From: Solirubrobacter phytolaccae
GTDB taxonomy: Bacteria > Actinomycetota > Thermoleophilia > Solirubrobacterales > Solirubrobacteraceae
Assembly: GCF_027587195.1 (NCBI RefSeq)
Contig: NZ_JAPDDP010000009.1
Coordinates: 1-64,000, forward strand
Direction of reading: 5' to 3'
DNA: 64,000 nucleotides
In this document: piece after piece, positions 49,165 to 57,388 of the stretch
Position numbering within the stretch: position 1 is the stretch's first letter
Layout of the letters: each line of letters begins with the position of its first letter
Program-made: the position numbers and the translations under genes
The notes under the pieces: generated by a model
The model's input: only the letters and a program-made list of their open reading frames with translations
The model's database searches: none
What the model was told of the DNA's origin: nothing

Positions 49165-50346
49165 GTGGCGTCCACGAATCCGAGTCCGCTCCGCCTGGCG
49201 CGCACAGGCGAGGTCCTGGACCTGCTCCGCCGCGGCTCCGCGGAGACCACCGCGGACCTCGCGGCCACGATGGGCCTGGCCCGCTCGACCGTCACGGAGC
49301 GCATCGACGTGCTGCTCCGGCATGGCTTGGTCGTCGGCGTGGGGGAGACGAGCGGCGCGCGCGGTCGCCCGGCCAGCCGCTTCGCCTTCAACGGCTCGGC
49401 GGGTGTGACGCTCGCCGCGCAGGTCGGCATGAGCGGCATGCTGATGGCGGTCACCAACCTCGCCGCGGACGTGCTCTGGTACCGCAAGGTCGACATCGAC
49501 GTCGGCGAAGGTCCCGAGGCGCTGCTGTCCGAGCTCGAGCGCCACTTCGACGAGGGCCTCGCCGAGGTCGGCGCCGACGCCGGCCGCCTGTACGGCCTCG
49601 GCATCGGCATGCCGGGGGACCTCGAGATCGCCGGCACCGGCAGCGCGACCGCCGCCTGGCGCTCGTTCCCCCTGGCCGAGCGCCTGGAAGCCCGCTACGA
49701 GCGCCCGGTGTTCATGGACCGCGACGTGAACTTCCTCGCCCTCGGCGAGCACCGCACCTCGTGGCCCGACGCCCGCGTCTTCCTGTGCCTGAAGGTCGGC
49801 ACCGTGATCGCGTGTGGCCTGATCATCGACGGCCAGGTCGTCGGTGGCGCGACCGGCCTGCTCGGCGAGATCGGCCACACCAAGGTCCACGCCCACGAGG
49901 AGCCCTGCACCTGCGGCTCCCGCGGCTGCCTGAACACGGTCGCGGGCGGCGCCGCGCTCGCCGCCCGCCTGCACGCGCACGGCTTCGACATCCACACCGC
50001 CCGCGAGGTCTCAGAGCTCGCGAACCGCGGGGTCCTGGAAGCGGTGCAGGAGGTCCGTGAGGCGGGGCGCGTGATCGGCGACGTCGTGGCCGGCGCGATC
50101 AACCTCCTGAACCCGGACGTGATCGCGGTCTGGGGCTACCTCGTCGACGCCGGCGACCAGTTCCTGGTCGGCATGCAGGAGGCGATCTACAAGACCGCGC
50201 TGCCGGCCTCGGCCCGCGCCGTCACCCTCGCTCGCTCCCCGTACGGCGACGACGCCGGCCTCCGTGGTGCCGCGCTCACGGTGATCGAGCACACGCTGGA
50301 CCCGGACGCGATCGACGCCTTCGTCACCGAAGCGGCGGCGGCATAA
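49165..50346 (+). CDS. ROK-family transcriptional regulator
   Basis: A 393-residue regulator. The N-terminal winged helix (TADLAATMGLARSTVTERID, then VLLRHGLVV) precedes a ROK sugar-kinase-like domain with GLGIGMPGDLEIAG, FMDRDVNFLALGEH, GLLGEIGHTKVH and the zinc site CTCGSRGCLN. The DGEH-like catalytic context is altered (MDRDVN), which fits a regulator that senses sugar rather than phosphorylates it. No ribosome binding site precedes GTG 49165, but TATGAT at 49153-49158 sits six bases upstream, so the mRNA may be leaderless. It lies between two divergent sugar gene sets and probably represses both. Confidence 0.85.
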   Translation: MASTNPSPLRLARTGEVLDLLRRGSAETTADLAATMGLARSTVTERIDVLLRHGLVVGVGETSGARGRPASRFAFNGSAGVTLAAQVGMSGMLMAVTNLAADVLWYRKVDIDVGEGPEALLSELERHFDEGLAEVGADAGRLYGLGIGMPGDLEIAGTGSATAAWRSFPLAERLEARYERPVFMDRDVNFLALGEHRTSWPDARVFLCLKVGTVIACGLIIDGQVVGGATGLLGEIGHTKVHAHEEPCTCGSRGCLNTVAGGAALAARLHAHGFDIHTAREVSELANRGVLEAVQEVREAGRVIGDVVAGAINLLNPDVIAVWGYLVDAGDQFLVGMQEAIYKTALPASARAVTLARSPYGDDAGLRGAALTVIEHTLDPDAIDAFVTEAAAA

Positions 50347-50358
50347 CGCCTATTCGTC

Positions 50359-50375
50359 GCTCGTCGACAAATTAA
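50359..50375. promoter_or_regulatory. Second copy of the operator motif before the sugar operon
   Basis: GCTCGTCGACAAATTAA at 50359-50375 is the reverse-complement version of the motif at 49086-49102: ten identical bases (GTCGACGAGC), and the AATTT flank displaced by one. It lies 62 bases before the epimerase ATG. A possible weak promoter, TTGCAC at 50377-50382 and TAGTCT at 50399-50404 with a 16-base spacer, follows at once, so a bound repressor would block it. Confidence 0.5.
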
Positions 50376-50436
50376 GTTGCACCCCCGCTCTTAATCTGTA
50401 GTCTCTCGCCCGAAGTCCGCTTCGGAGGAGAGAGGG

Positions 50437-51303
50437 ATGAACCAAATTGGGGCGTCGTCCTGGATATGGACCTCGCCATTCAGCGATAGCGACGTGCCGC
50501 TGCTCGTCGCGAACGCGAAAGCGCTCGGGTTCGACCTGCTGGAGATCGCGGTCGAGGACCCGGACGCGTTCGATGTCGAGCGGCTTCGGCAAGCCGGCGA
50601 GTCCGCGGGCATCGGCTTCACGGTGTGCGGCGCGATCGGCCCGGACCGCGACCTCTCGCACGAGGACCCGGAGATCCGCGCCAACGCGCTCGCGTACATC
50701 GAGCGCTGCGTCGAGATCGCGGCCGCGCTCGGCGCGCCGCACTTCGTCGGCCCGCTCTACTCCGCGGTCGGCAAGACGCGCATGCTCGAGCCGCACGAGC
50801 GCGAGGCGCAACGCACCCTCGCGGTCGAAGGCCTCAAGCGCGCCGCCGAGCACGCCGCGAAGCACGACGTCAGCCTTGGCGTCGAGCCGCTCAACCGCTT
50901 CGAGACCGACCTGGTCAACACCGCCGAGCAGGTGCTCGAGCTCGTCGACCGTGTGGACAGCGACCACGTCGGCGTCCTGCTCGACACGTTCCACATGAAC
51001 ATCGACGAGAAGTCGATCGGCGACGCGATCCGCCTCGTCGGTGACCAGCTGCTCCAGGTCCACACGTGCGAGAACGACCGCGGCACGCCGGGCACCGGCC
51101 ACTTCCCGTGGGGCGACCTGTTCGAGGCGCTCAAGGACATCGGCTTCCAGGGCCCGCTCGTGATCGAGTCGTTCACGCCCGGCATCGAGGAGATCGCCAA
51201 GGCCGTCTCCCTGTGGCGTCCGCTCGATGCCGAGCCGGACGAGCTCGCCCGCAACGGCGCCGCCTTCCTGCGAAGCGCCCTGACCCCGCCGATCGCGGCC
51301 TGA
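50437..51303 (+). CDS. Ketose 3-epimerase / sugar isomerase-like TIM barrel
   Basis: A 288-residue cytoplasmic enzyme like D-tagatose/D-psicose 3-epimerases. The metal ligands are visible: Glu in LGVEPLNRFETD, Asp in LLDTFHMNIDE, His in LLQVHTCENDRGTPGTGHF and Glu in LVIESFTPG. The opening NQIGASSWIWTSPFSDSDVP and GAPHFVGPLYSAVGK are also typical. These enzymes invert C3 of free ketoses or act on related keto sugars. GGAGAGAGGG precedes the ATG. It is the first gene of a coupled operon with an oxidoreductase and an ABC transporter. Confidence 0.85.
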   Translation: MNQIGASSWIWTSPFSDSDVPLLVANAKALGFDLLEIAVEDPDAFDVERLRQAGESAGIGFTVCGAIGPDRDLSHEDPEIRANALAYIERCVEIAAALGAPHFVGPLYSAVGKTRMLEPHEREAQRTLAVEGLKRAAEHAAKHDVSLGVEPLNRFETDLVNTAEQVLELVDRVDSDHVGVLLDTFHMNIDEKSIGDAIRLVGDQLLQVHTCENDRGTPGTGHFPWGDLFEALKDIGFQGPLVIESFTPGIEEIAKAVSLWRPLDAEPDELARNGAAFLRSALTPPIAA

Positions 51304-51315
51304 GGAGAGAACGAC

Positions 51316-52449
51316 GTGATTCGAGTGGCGATGATCGGGCTCGGCTTCGGCGCCGAGTTCATCCCGATCTACCAGCGGCACCCGCAGGCGGAGCTGGCCG
51401 CGATCTGCCGGCGGGACCGAACCGGTCTCGACGAGGTGGGCGACCAGTTCGGCATCGACAAGCGCTACACGGACTACCGCGAGCTGCTCGAGGACCCGGA
51501 CATCGACGCGGTCCACATCAACTCGCCGATCCCCGACCACGCGTGGATGACGCTCGAGGCGCTCGAAGCCGGCAAGCACGTCGCGTGCACCGTGCCGATG
51601 GCGACGAGCATCGAGGACTGCAAGCGCATCGTCGAGGCGGTCGAGCGGACCGGCCTCCAGTACATGATGATGGAGACGGTCGTCTACGCCCGCGAGTACC
51701 TGTTCATCAAGGAGCTCTACGACACGGGCGCGCTCGGCAAGCTGCAGTTCCTGCAGGCGAGCCACATGCAGGACATGGACGGCTGGCCCGACTACTGGCC
51801 CGGCCTGCCGCCGATGTGGTACGCCACGCACTGCGTCGGCCCGATGCTGGCGCTCACCGACGCGACCGCCGAAGTGGTGTCCTGCTTCGGCTCCGGCACG
51901 ATCCGCGAGGATCTGATCGAGCACTACGGCTCGCCGTTCGCGGTCGAGTCCGCGCACATCAAGCTGCAGGACTCCGACGTCACCGCGCGCATCTACCGCA
52001 GCCTGTTCGACGTCGCCCGCCAGTACCGCGAGAGCATCGACGTCTACGGCTCCAAGCAGGCGTTCGAGTGGAGCCTGATCGAGGGCGGCAAGCACGTCCT
52101 GCACACGGCGAAGAAGCCCGAGCCGGAGATCCCGGAAGCGATCGACGTGCCCGACTTCGCGCACCGCCTGCCGGAGCCCATCCAGCGCTTCACCACCAAG
52201 GGCGTGTACGACGCCGAGGACGAGCAGCACCTCAGCTTCACCCAAGGCGCGGGCCACGGCGGCTCGCACCCGCACCTCGTGCACGAGTTCGTCAGCGCGC
52301 TCGCCGACACCCGCGAGCCGTTCCCGAACGCCCGCCGCTCGGCCAACTGGACGTGCGTCGGCCTGTGCGCGCATGAGTCCGCGCTCAAGGGCGGCGAGCT
52401 CGTCCGCCTGCCCGAGTTCACGTTGCGGCAGGAGGCCGTCGCGAGCTGA
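51316..52449 (+). CDS. Gfo/Idh/MocA-family sugar oxidoreductase
   Basis: A 377-residue NAD(P)-dependent dehydrogenase. VAMIGLGFGAEFIPIYQRHP is the Rossmann glycine motif. IDAVHINSPIPDHAWMTLEA, LEAGKHVACTVPMATSIEDC (the usual EKP lysine is replaced: CTVPMA instead of CEKPMA) and GGSHPHLVHEFVSAL near the end are family landmarks. The missing EKP lysine is unusual, since that residue is catalytic in many members. GTG 51316 follows GAGGAGAG. Together with the 3-epimerase it would process an imported sugar or cyclitol. Confidence 0.85.
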   Translation: MIRVAMIGLGFGAEFIPIYQRHPQAELAAICRRDRTGLDEVGDQFGIDKRYTDYRELLEDPDIDAVHINSPIPDHAWMTLEALEAGKHVACTVPMATSIEDCKRIVEAVERTGLQYMMMETVVYAREYLFIKELYDTGALGKLQFLQASHMQDMDGWPDYWPGLPPMWYATHCVGPMLALTDATAEVVSCFGSGTIREDLIEHYGSPFAVESAHIKLQDSDVTARIYRSLFDVARQYRESIDVYGSKQAFEWSLIEGGKHVLHTAKKPEPEIPEAIDVPDFAHRLPEPIQRFTTKGVYDAEDEQHLSFTQGAGHGGSHPHLVHEFVSALADTREPFPNARRSANWTCVGLCAHESALKGGELVRLPEFTLRQEAVAS

Positions 52450-53396
52450 TGCAGCAGTTCGTCACGGTCACCCTCAACGGGCTCACGCTCGCCGCGCTGT
52501 ACTTCGTGGTGGCGAGCGGGTTCACGCTGATCTTCGGGCTCATGCGCGTGGTCAACATGGCGCACGGCTCGCTGTACCTGCTCGGGGGCTACATCGCGCT
52601 GGAGATCCAGACGCGCTGGTTCACGAGCGACAGCGGCCTGGGCCTGTCCCTCAGCGGGAAGTCCGACGCCGAGTACAGCGTGTTCGCGTGGCTGATCCCG
52701 CTCGTCCTCGCGACGCTGATCATCGGCGTGATCGGCGTCGTGCTCCAGCAGGTCTTCCTGCGCTGGAACCAGGGCCAGGACCTCCGGCAGGCGCTGATCA
52801 CGATCGCGCTCAGCGTCATCCTCGCCGACCAGATGCTCGCCTACTTCGGCGGCATCTCCAAGGACATCGCGGCCCCGTCCGCGTGGCCGACATCGATCAC
52901 GCTCCCGGGCGAGGTGCGCTTCGGCTTCTTCCGCGGCGTCGTCGTGCTCAGCGCTGCCGTGCTCATCGGCCTCGGCCTCTACCTGATCATCAAGCGCACC
53001 CGCTTCGGCAAGATCGTGCGCGCCGGCGTGGACGACCGCGAGATGGTCTCCGCGCTCGGCATCAACGTCAACCGCGTCTTCATCGGCATGTTCTTCCTCG
53101 GCGCGCTGCTCGCGGGCATCGGGGGAGTGCTCGGCGGCACGATGATCTCGCTCGCGCCCGGCCAGGACACGGCGTTCCTGCTGAACTCGCTGATCGTCGT
53201 GATCATCGGCGGCATGGGCTCGCTCGGCGGCGCCGCGATCGGCGCGCTCGCCCTCGGCCTGGTCGACGCGTACGCGGACGTCTACCTGGTCTTCGGCGAC
53301 CTGGACCTGACGAACTACTCGATCATCGTGACGTTCGCGCTGCTGGTCGGCGTGCTCGCCTTCCGCCCGCTCGGGCTCTACGGGAGGCCGGCATGA
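52449..53396 (+). CDS. Liv-type ABC transporter permease 1 (LivH-like)
   Basis: A 315-residue inner-membrane permease with about eight helices. VTLNGLTLAALYFVVASGFT, LIFGLMRVVNMAHGSLYLLG (the conserved N-x-AHG motif), RAGVDDREMVSALGINVNRV (the coupling loop) and VVIIGGMGSLGGAAIGAL identify it. Its ATG shares one base with the oxidoreductase stop (TGATG), and its stop overlaps livM, so translation is coupled. Such permeases carry branched-chain amino acids in E. coli, but here the neighbours are all sugar genes. Confidence 0.9.
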   Translation: MQQFVTVTLNGLTLAALYFVVASGFTLIFGLMRVVNMAHGSLYLLGGYIALEIQTRWFTSDSGLGLSLSGKSDAEYSVFAWLIPLVLATLIIGVIGVVLQQVFLRWNQGQDLRQALITIALSVILADQMLAYFGGISKDIAAPSAWPTSITLPGEVRFGFFRGVVVLSAAVLIGLGLYLIIKRTRFGKIVRAGVDDREMVSALGINVNRVFIGMFFLGALLAGIGGVLGGTMISLAPGQDTAFLLNSLIVVIIGGMGSLGGAAIGALALGLVDAYADVYLVFGDLDLTNYSIIVTFALLVGVLAFRPLGLYGRPA

Positions 53397-54433
53397 ACCC
53401 CACCGTCAGCACCCGCCGGATCGCGTGGCCGGCCCTGATCGCCGTCGTCGCGCTCGCGGCGATCGCCCCGCTGCTCGTCAGCGACTTCTTCCTGAGCGCG
53501 ATCCTCACGAAGGCGCTGTGGCTCGGCATCGCCGCCGCGAGCCTGATCTTCCTCGCCGCGTACGGCGGGATGGTCTCGCTCGCGCAGGTCGGCATCTACG
53601 GGATCGCGGGCATGGCCTACGCGAACCTCGTGCTCGCCGACGGCGGCGCCGCCGCGGCCGTCAACCCCTACCTGGCGCTCGTCGCCGCGCTGCTCATCGC
53701 CACGCTCGTCGGCCTCGGCTTCGGCTGGATCGCGGCGCGCAGCGAGGGGATCTACTTCCTGATGATCACGCTGGCCTTCAGCGTCCTCGTCTACTACTTC
53801 TTCAGCCAGGTCACCGGGCTGAGCGGCTTCGGCGGCATCAACAGCGTCGACCTGCCGGGCATCGTCGGCTCGCCCGAGCAGGACCCGCTGCCGCGCTACC
53901 TCGTGACGCTCGTCGTCGCGGTCCTGGTGTTCCTCGGCCTCGGCGTGCTCTCGCGGACCGCGTTCGGGCTCGGCATGCAGGGCGTCAGAGACGAACCCGC
54001 CCGCATGCGCGCGCTCGGCTTCGACGTCACCCTGCACCGCACGCTCGCGTTCGGCATCGCCGCCTTCGTGGCCGGGATCGCCGGGGTGCTGAGCGTCTTC
54101 TACAACACGCGCATCACGCCGGGGTCGATCAACCTGGCGCAGACGATCGACGTGCTGATCGTCGCCGTGATCGGCGGCCTGTACCGGCTGGAGGGCGCGT
54201 GGCTGGGCGCGCTCACGTACGCGCTGATCGACAACTACTCGCGCGAGTGGGTCCCGGAGGTCGGCAACGTCCTCGGCCCCGCGCGGTTCAACACGCTCAT
54301 CGGCGTGTTGTTCCTGATCATCGTGCTCGCCTCACCCGGCGGCCTGATCGGGATCGCAGAGCAGCTGAGCAGGAAAGTCAAGACACCACGTCGTGCGCCG
54401 GCACCGATGCCCGCGCCACAGACCGTCGACTAA
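53393..54433 (+). CDS. Liv-type ABC transporter permease 2 (LivM-like)
   Basis: A 346-residue permease with about nine helices. LIFLAAYGGMVSLAQVGIYG, then IAGMAYANL, is the LivM TM2 signature (S-L-x-Q-x-x-x-x-G-I-G-A). GMQGVRDEPARMRALGFDVT is the coupling loop facing the ATPase, and VAVIGGLYRLEGAWLGAL the late glycine-rich helix. The C-terminal 25 residues are basic and proline-rich. It forms a heterodimer with the preceding permease, with which it overlaps by four bases. Confidence 0.9.
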   Translation: MNPTVSTRRIAWPALIAVVALAAIAPLLVSDFFLSAILTKALWLGIAAASLIFLAAYGGMVSLAQVGIYGIAGMAYANLVLADGGAAAAVNPYLALVAALLIATLVGLGFGWIAARSEGIYFLMITLAFSVLVYYFFSQVTGLSGFGGINSVDLPGIVGSPEQDPLPRYLVTLVVAVLVFLGLGVLSRTAFGLGMQGVRDEPARMRALGFDVTLHRTLAFGIAAFVAGIAGVLSVFYNTRITPGSINLAQTIDVLIVAVIGGLYRLEGAWLGALTYALIDNYSREWVPEVGNVLGPARFNTLIGVLFLIIVLASPGGLIGIAEQLSRKVKTPRRAPAPMPAPQTVD

Positions 54434-54454
54434 GCAACACGAGGGGAGAGGGAA

Positions 54455-55873
54455 ATGTTCCGACGTTCACACGTCGCGCTGGTCGCTGCCTTGGCGGCCG
54501 GGGCGGTGGCCGGGTGCGGCAGCGAGAGCGGCTCCGGAAGCGCGAGTGGTGATGGCGCCAAGAAGGCCGCGACCGACGGTGGCGGCGGCGAGCCGATCAA
54601 GATCGGCTTCCTGTCGGACTGCGAGGGCGCGTTCGGCTCGTTCTTCGAGCCGACGGCCTCGGGCGCGAACCTCGCGCTGATCAAGTACGCGGGCGCCAAG
54701 CCCGCCGGCGAGAAGCCGACCGACGGCGTGACCGGCGCGACGATCGCCGGCAAGCCCGTGGAGATCGTCGGCTACGGCTGCGCGGACGACACGGCCGACA
54801 AGGCGATCGAGGAGACCCGGCGCCTGATGGAGCAGGAGGACGCCGACATCCTGATCGGCCCGCTCAGCGGCGACGAGGGCATCGCGGTCGCCAACTACGC
54901 CAAGGAGCATCCCGACAAGACGTTCGTCAACGGCATCGCGGGCGCGCAGGACTCGACGCTGAAGGTCGGCGCCCCGAACTTCTTCCGCTTCCACCCGGAC
55001 GGCGCGCAGTGGTCGGCCGGCCTCGGCGACTACGCGTACAACAAGCTCGGCTGGAAGAAGGCCGCGATCATCGGCGACGACTACTCGTTCCCGTACACGT
55101 CGCTCGCCGGCTTCGTCGCCGAGTTCTGCGCCATCGGCGGCCAGATCCCCAAGCGCGTGTGGGCACCGCTCGGCGAGGAGGACTACTCGTCCTACATCTC
55201 GCAGATCCCCAAGGACGTCGACGGGCTGTACGTCGGCATCGGCGGCTCGGGCCTGATCAGCTTCATCAAGCAGTACGAGGAGCAGCGCGGCCGCGTCGAC
55301 ACCGAGCGGATGCTGGGCAACGTCTTCTGGGACGACCCGCTCGTGCTCAAGGAGGTCGGCAAGTCGCTCGTGGGTGGCGTGACCTCCGCGATGACCGCGG
55401 CCGACTCGGACTCGCCCGACGTCGCCGCCTACATCCAGGGCCTGAAGGACAACTACGGCGACGAGATCGCCGGCGCCGGCCCGTCCGTGTTCACCTACGG
55501 CTACTACACCGGCATGACGGCGCTGATCAAGGGGCTCGAGGCGGCCGGCGGTGACGTCGCCGACCAGAGCAAGCTGCAGGCCGAGCTCGCCAAGGTCACG
55601 CTCTCCGGCGAGGAAGCCCCGTGGGGCGACGTCAAGCTCGACAGCAACCGCCAGGCGATCTCGAACGTCTTCCTGAAGAAGATCGTCGAGGACACGACGG
55701 GCGACGGCGTGCCGGACGTGCAGACGTTCGCGCGCGTGAACGACGTCGACCAGACGTTCAACGGCGCCTTCTCCGCCGACACCCCCGCGCCTGACCGCGA
55801 GAACCCGAAGTGCGAGGCCGGCGAGGCCCCGCCGTGGGTCGGTCAGTCCGAAGACGTGAGCTTCGGCGAGTAG
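54455..55873 (+). CDS. ABC transporter substrate-binding lipoprotein (Peripla_BP_6)
   Basis: A 472-residue lipoprotein. The lipobox AGAVAGC places the lipid-bearing Cys at residue 21, followed by a Gly/Ser linker. The bilobed type-1 periplasmic fold starts at IKIGFLSDCEGAFGSFFEPT and continues with IVGYGCADDTADKAIEETRR, LIGPLSGDEGIAVANYAKEH and FFRFHPDGAQWSAGLGDYAY. It is longer than E. coli LivK (about 370) owing to the linker and an acidic C-terminal extension. GAGGGGAGAGG precedes the ATG. The ligand is probably the sugar-derived compound handled by the adjacent enzymes. Confidence 0.85.
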   Translation: MFRRSHVALVAALAAGAVAGCGSESGSGSASGDGAKKAATDGGGGEPIKIGFLSDCEGAFGSFFEPTASGANLALIKYAGAKPAGEKPTDGVTGATIAGKPVEIVGYGCADDTADKAIEETRRLMEQEDADILIGPLSGDEGIAVANYAKEHPDKTFVNGIAGAQDSTLKVGAPNFFRFHPDGAQWSAGLGDYAYNKLGWKKAAIIGDDYSFPYTSLAGFVAEFCAIGGQIPKRVWAPLGEEDYSSYISQIPKDVDGLYVGIGGSGLISFIKQYEEQRGRVDTERMLGNVFWDDPLVLKEVGKSLVGGVTSAMTAADSDSPDVAAYIQGLKDNYGDEIAGAGPSVFTYGYYTGMTALIKGLEAAGGDVADQSKLQAELAKVTLSGEEAPWGDVKLDSNRQAISNVFLKKIVEDTTGDGVPDVQTFARVNDVDQTFNGAFSADTPAPDRENPKCEAGEAPPWVGQSEDVSFGE

Positions 55874-55880
55874 CGAGCTC

Positions 55881-56663
55881 ATGGCCGCCACGGCAACCCA
55901 CGAAGAGCCGGCGCCGATCCTCCGCCTGACGGGGATCGACCGCCGGTTCGGCGGCGTCCACGCCGTGCGCGGCGTGGACCTCCAAGTGCGGCCCGGCGAG
56001 CGCCGGGCCGTGCTCGGCCCCAACGGGGCCGGCAAGACCACCGTCTTCAACCTCATCTCGGGGGAGTTCCCACCGAGCGCGGGGCGCGTCGAGCTGTTCG
56101 GGCTCGACGTGACCACGCTGCCCGCCCGCAAGCGCGCCCGCCTGGGCCTCTCGCGCACGTTCCAGACGAGCCGCCTGTTCGCCGGGCTCTCCGTCGAGGA
56201 CAACCTGTACCTCGCCGCGCTCGGCGTGAGCGCCGGCCACCTGCGGCTCGTGCCGTCGGGCAAGGACGGGACGTTGCGGGCGGCGGCGCGGGCGATGGCC
56301 GAGCGGATCGGCCTCGACACGCGCCTCGACGACCTCGTGATGGACCTCTCGCACGGCGAGCAGCGCCAGCTCGAGGTGGGCATGGCGCTCGTCGCCGAGC
56401 CGAAGCTGCTGATGCTCGACGAGCCCGCCGCGGGCCTCTCGCGCGCGGAGCGCGTGCGGCTGACCGAGACGCTGATCGGCCTCGACGAGGACATCACGCT
56501 GATCCTGATCGAGCACGACATGGACGTCGCCCTGCGCGTCGCCAAGTGGGTGACGATGATGCACGACGGGCGGGTGATCGTGGAGGGCACGCCGGATGAG
56601 ATCCGCGCCAACCAGACCGTGCACGACCTCTACCTCGGCTCGGGGTTGATCGCGCATGCTTGA
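55881..56663 (+). CDS. Liv-type ABC transporter ATPase 1 (LivG-like)
   Basis: A 260-residue cytoplasmic ATPase. Walker A GPNGAGKTTVFNLISGE, the LivG-typical LGLSRTFQTSRLFAGLSVED, signature LSHGEQRQLEVGMAL, Walker B LLMLDEPAAGLS and the switch His in LILIEHDMDVALRVA are all present, as is the C-terminal GTPDEIRANQTVHDLYLG. The signature has LSHGE rather than LSGGE, as in many LivG proteins. It drives transport with the LivF-like subunit, whose start it overlaps by eight bases. Confidence 0.92.
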   Translation: MAATATHEEPAPILRLTGIDRRFGGVHAVRGVDLQVRPGERRAVLGPNGAGKTTVFNLISGEFPPSAGRVELFGLDVTTLPARKRARLGLSRTFQTSRLFAGLSVEDNLYLAALGVSAGHLRLVPSGKDGTLRAAARAMAERIGLDTRLDDLVMDLSHGEQRQLEVGMALVAEPKLLMLDEPAAGLSRAERVRLTETLIGLDEDITLILIEHDMDVALRVAKWVTMMHDGRVIVEGTPDEIRANQTVHDLYLGSGLIAHA

Positions 56664-57375
56664 GGTCACCGGCCTGAACGCCTACTACGGCACCGCGCAC
56701 GTGCTCCAGGACGTGTCGCTCACGCTGGGCGCCGAGCCGGTCGCGCTGATCGGCCGCAACGGGATGGGCAAGTCGACGCTGTGCAAGGCGCTGTCGGGCG
56801 TGCTCGGTCCGGGCAACCGCGTCACCGGTTCCGTGCGTCTCGAGGGCGAGGAGCTCGGCGGCAAGCCCGCGCACCGGATCGCGAAGGCCGGGATCGGCTA
56901 CGTGCCGCAGGGCCGTCGGCTGTTCCAGTCGCTCACGGTCGACGAGCATCTGCTGATCGTGGGGGCGCGCCGCGACGATGCCTGGACCCCCGAGCGGGTC
57001 TACGAGCTGTTCCCGCGCCTGGCCGAGCGCAAGCACGTCTCCGGCACGTCGCTGTCGGGTGGCGAGCAGGAGATGCTGTCGATCGGCCGCGCGCTGCTGA
57101 CCAACCCGAAAGTGCTCGTGATGGATGAGCCGTCGGAGGGCCTCGCGCCCACGGTCGTGGAGACGCTGATCGAGACGATCAAGGACCTCGCGGCGGCCGG
57201 CATGGGCCTGCTCGTGGTCGAGCAGAACCTCGGCGTGGCGACGTCGCTCGCCGAGCGCGTGGTGGTGATGGTGTCGGGGTCGGTGGCAACCGAGACGACC
57301 TCGCAAGACCTGTTGTCCGACCCCGAGCAGCAGAAGCGCTTCCTCGGGGTCGAGCCCTTGGCCGAAGCCGCGTAG
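56656..57375 (+). CDS. Liv-type ABC transporter ATPase 2 (LivF-like)
   Basis: A 239-residue ATPase beginning MLEVTGLNAYYGTAHVLQDV, typical of LivF. Walker A GRNGMGKSTLCKAL, GIGYVPQGRRLFQSLTVDEH, signature SGGEQEMLSIGRALL, Walker B VLVMDEPSEGLAP and VVEQNLGVATSLAERV (the LivF EQN switch) are intact. With the two permeases, LivG-like ATPase and lipoprotein it completes a five-component importer. Thirteen bases separate it from the following ThuA gene, which has its own strong AGGAGGAGAGAG. Confidence 0.92.
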   Translation: MLEVTGLNAYYGTAHVLQDVSLTLGAEPVALIGRNGMGKSTLCKALSGVLGPGNRVTGSVRLEGEELGGKPAHRIAKAGIGYVPQGRRLFQSLTVDEHLLIVGARRDDAWTPERVYELFPRLAERKHVSGTSLSGGEQEMLSIGRALLTNPKVLVMDEPSEGLAPTVVETLIETIKDLAAAGMGLLVVEQNLGVATSLAERVVVMVSGSVATETTSQDLLSDPEQQKRFLGVEPLAEAA

Positions 57376-57388
57376 GAGGAGAGAGACG

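Noticed and set aside
52449-57375. Straight annotation as branched-chain amino acid transporter
   Set aside because: Family membership supports only the transporter type. The operon partners are sugar enzymes, so the amino acid substrate was not carried into the call.
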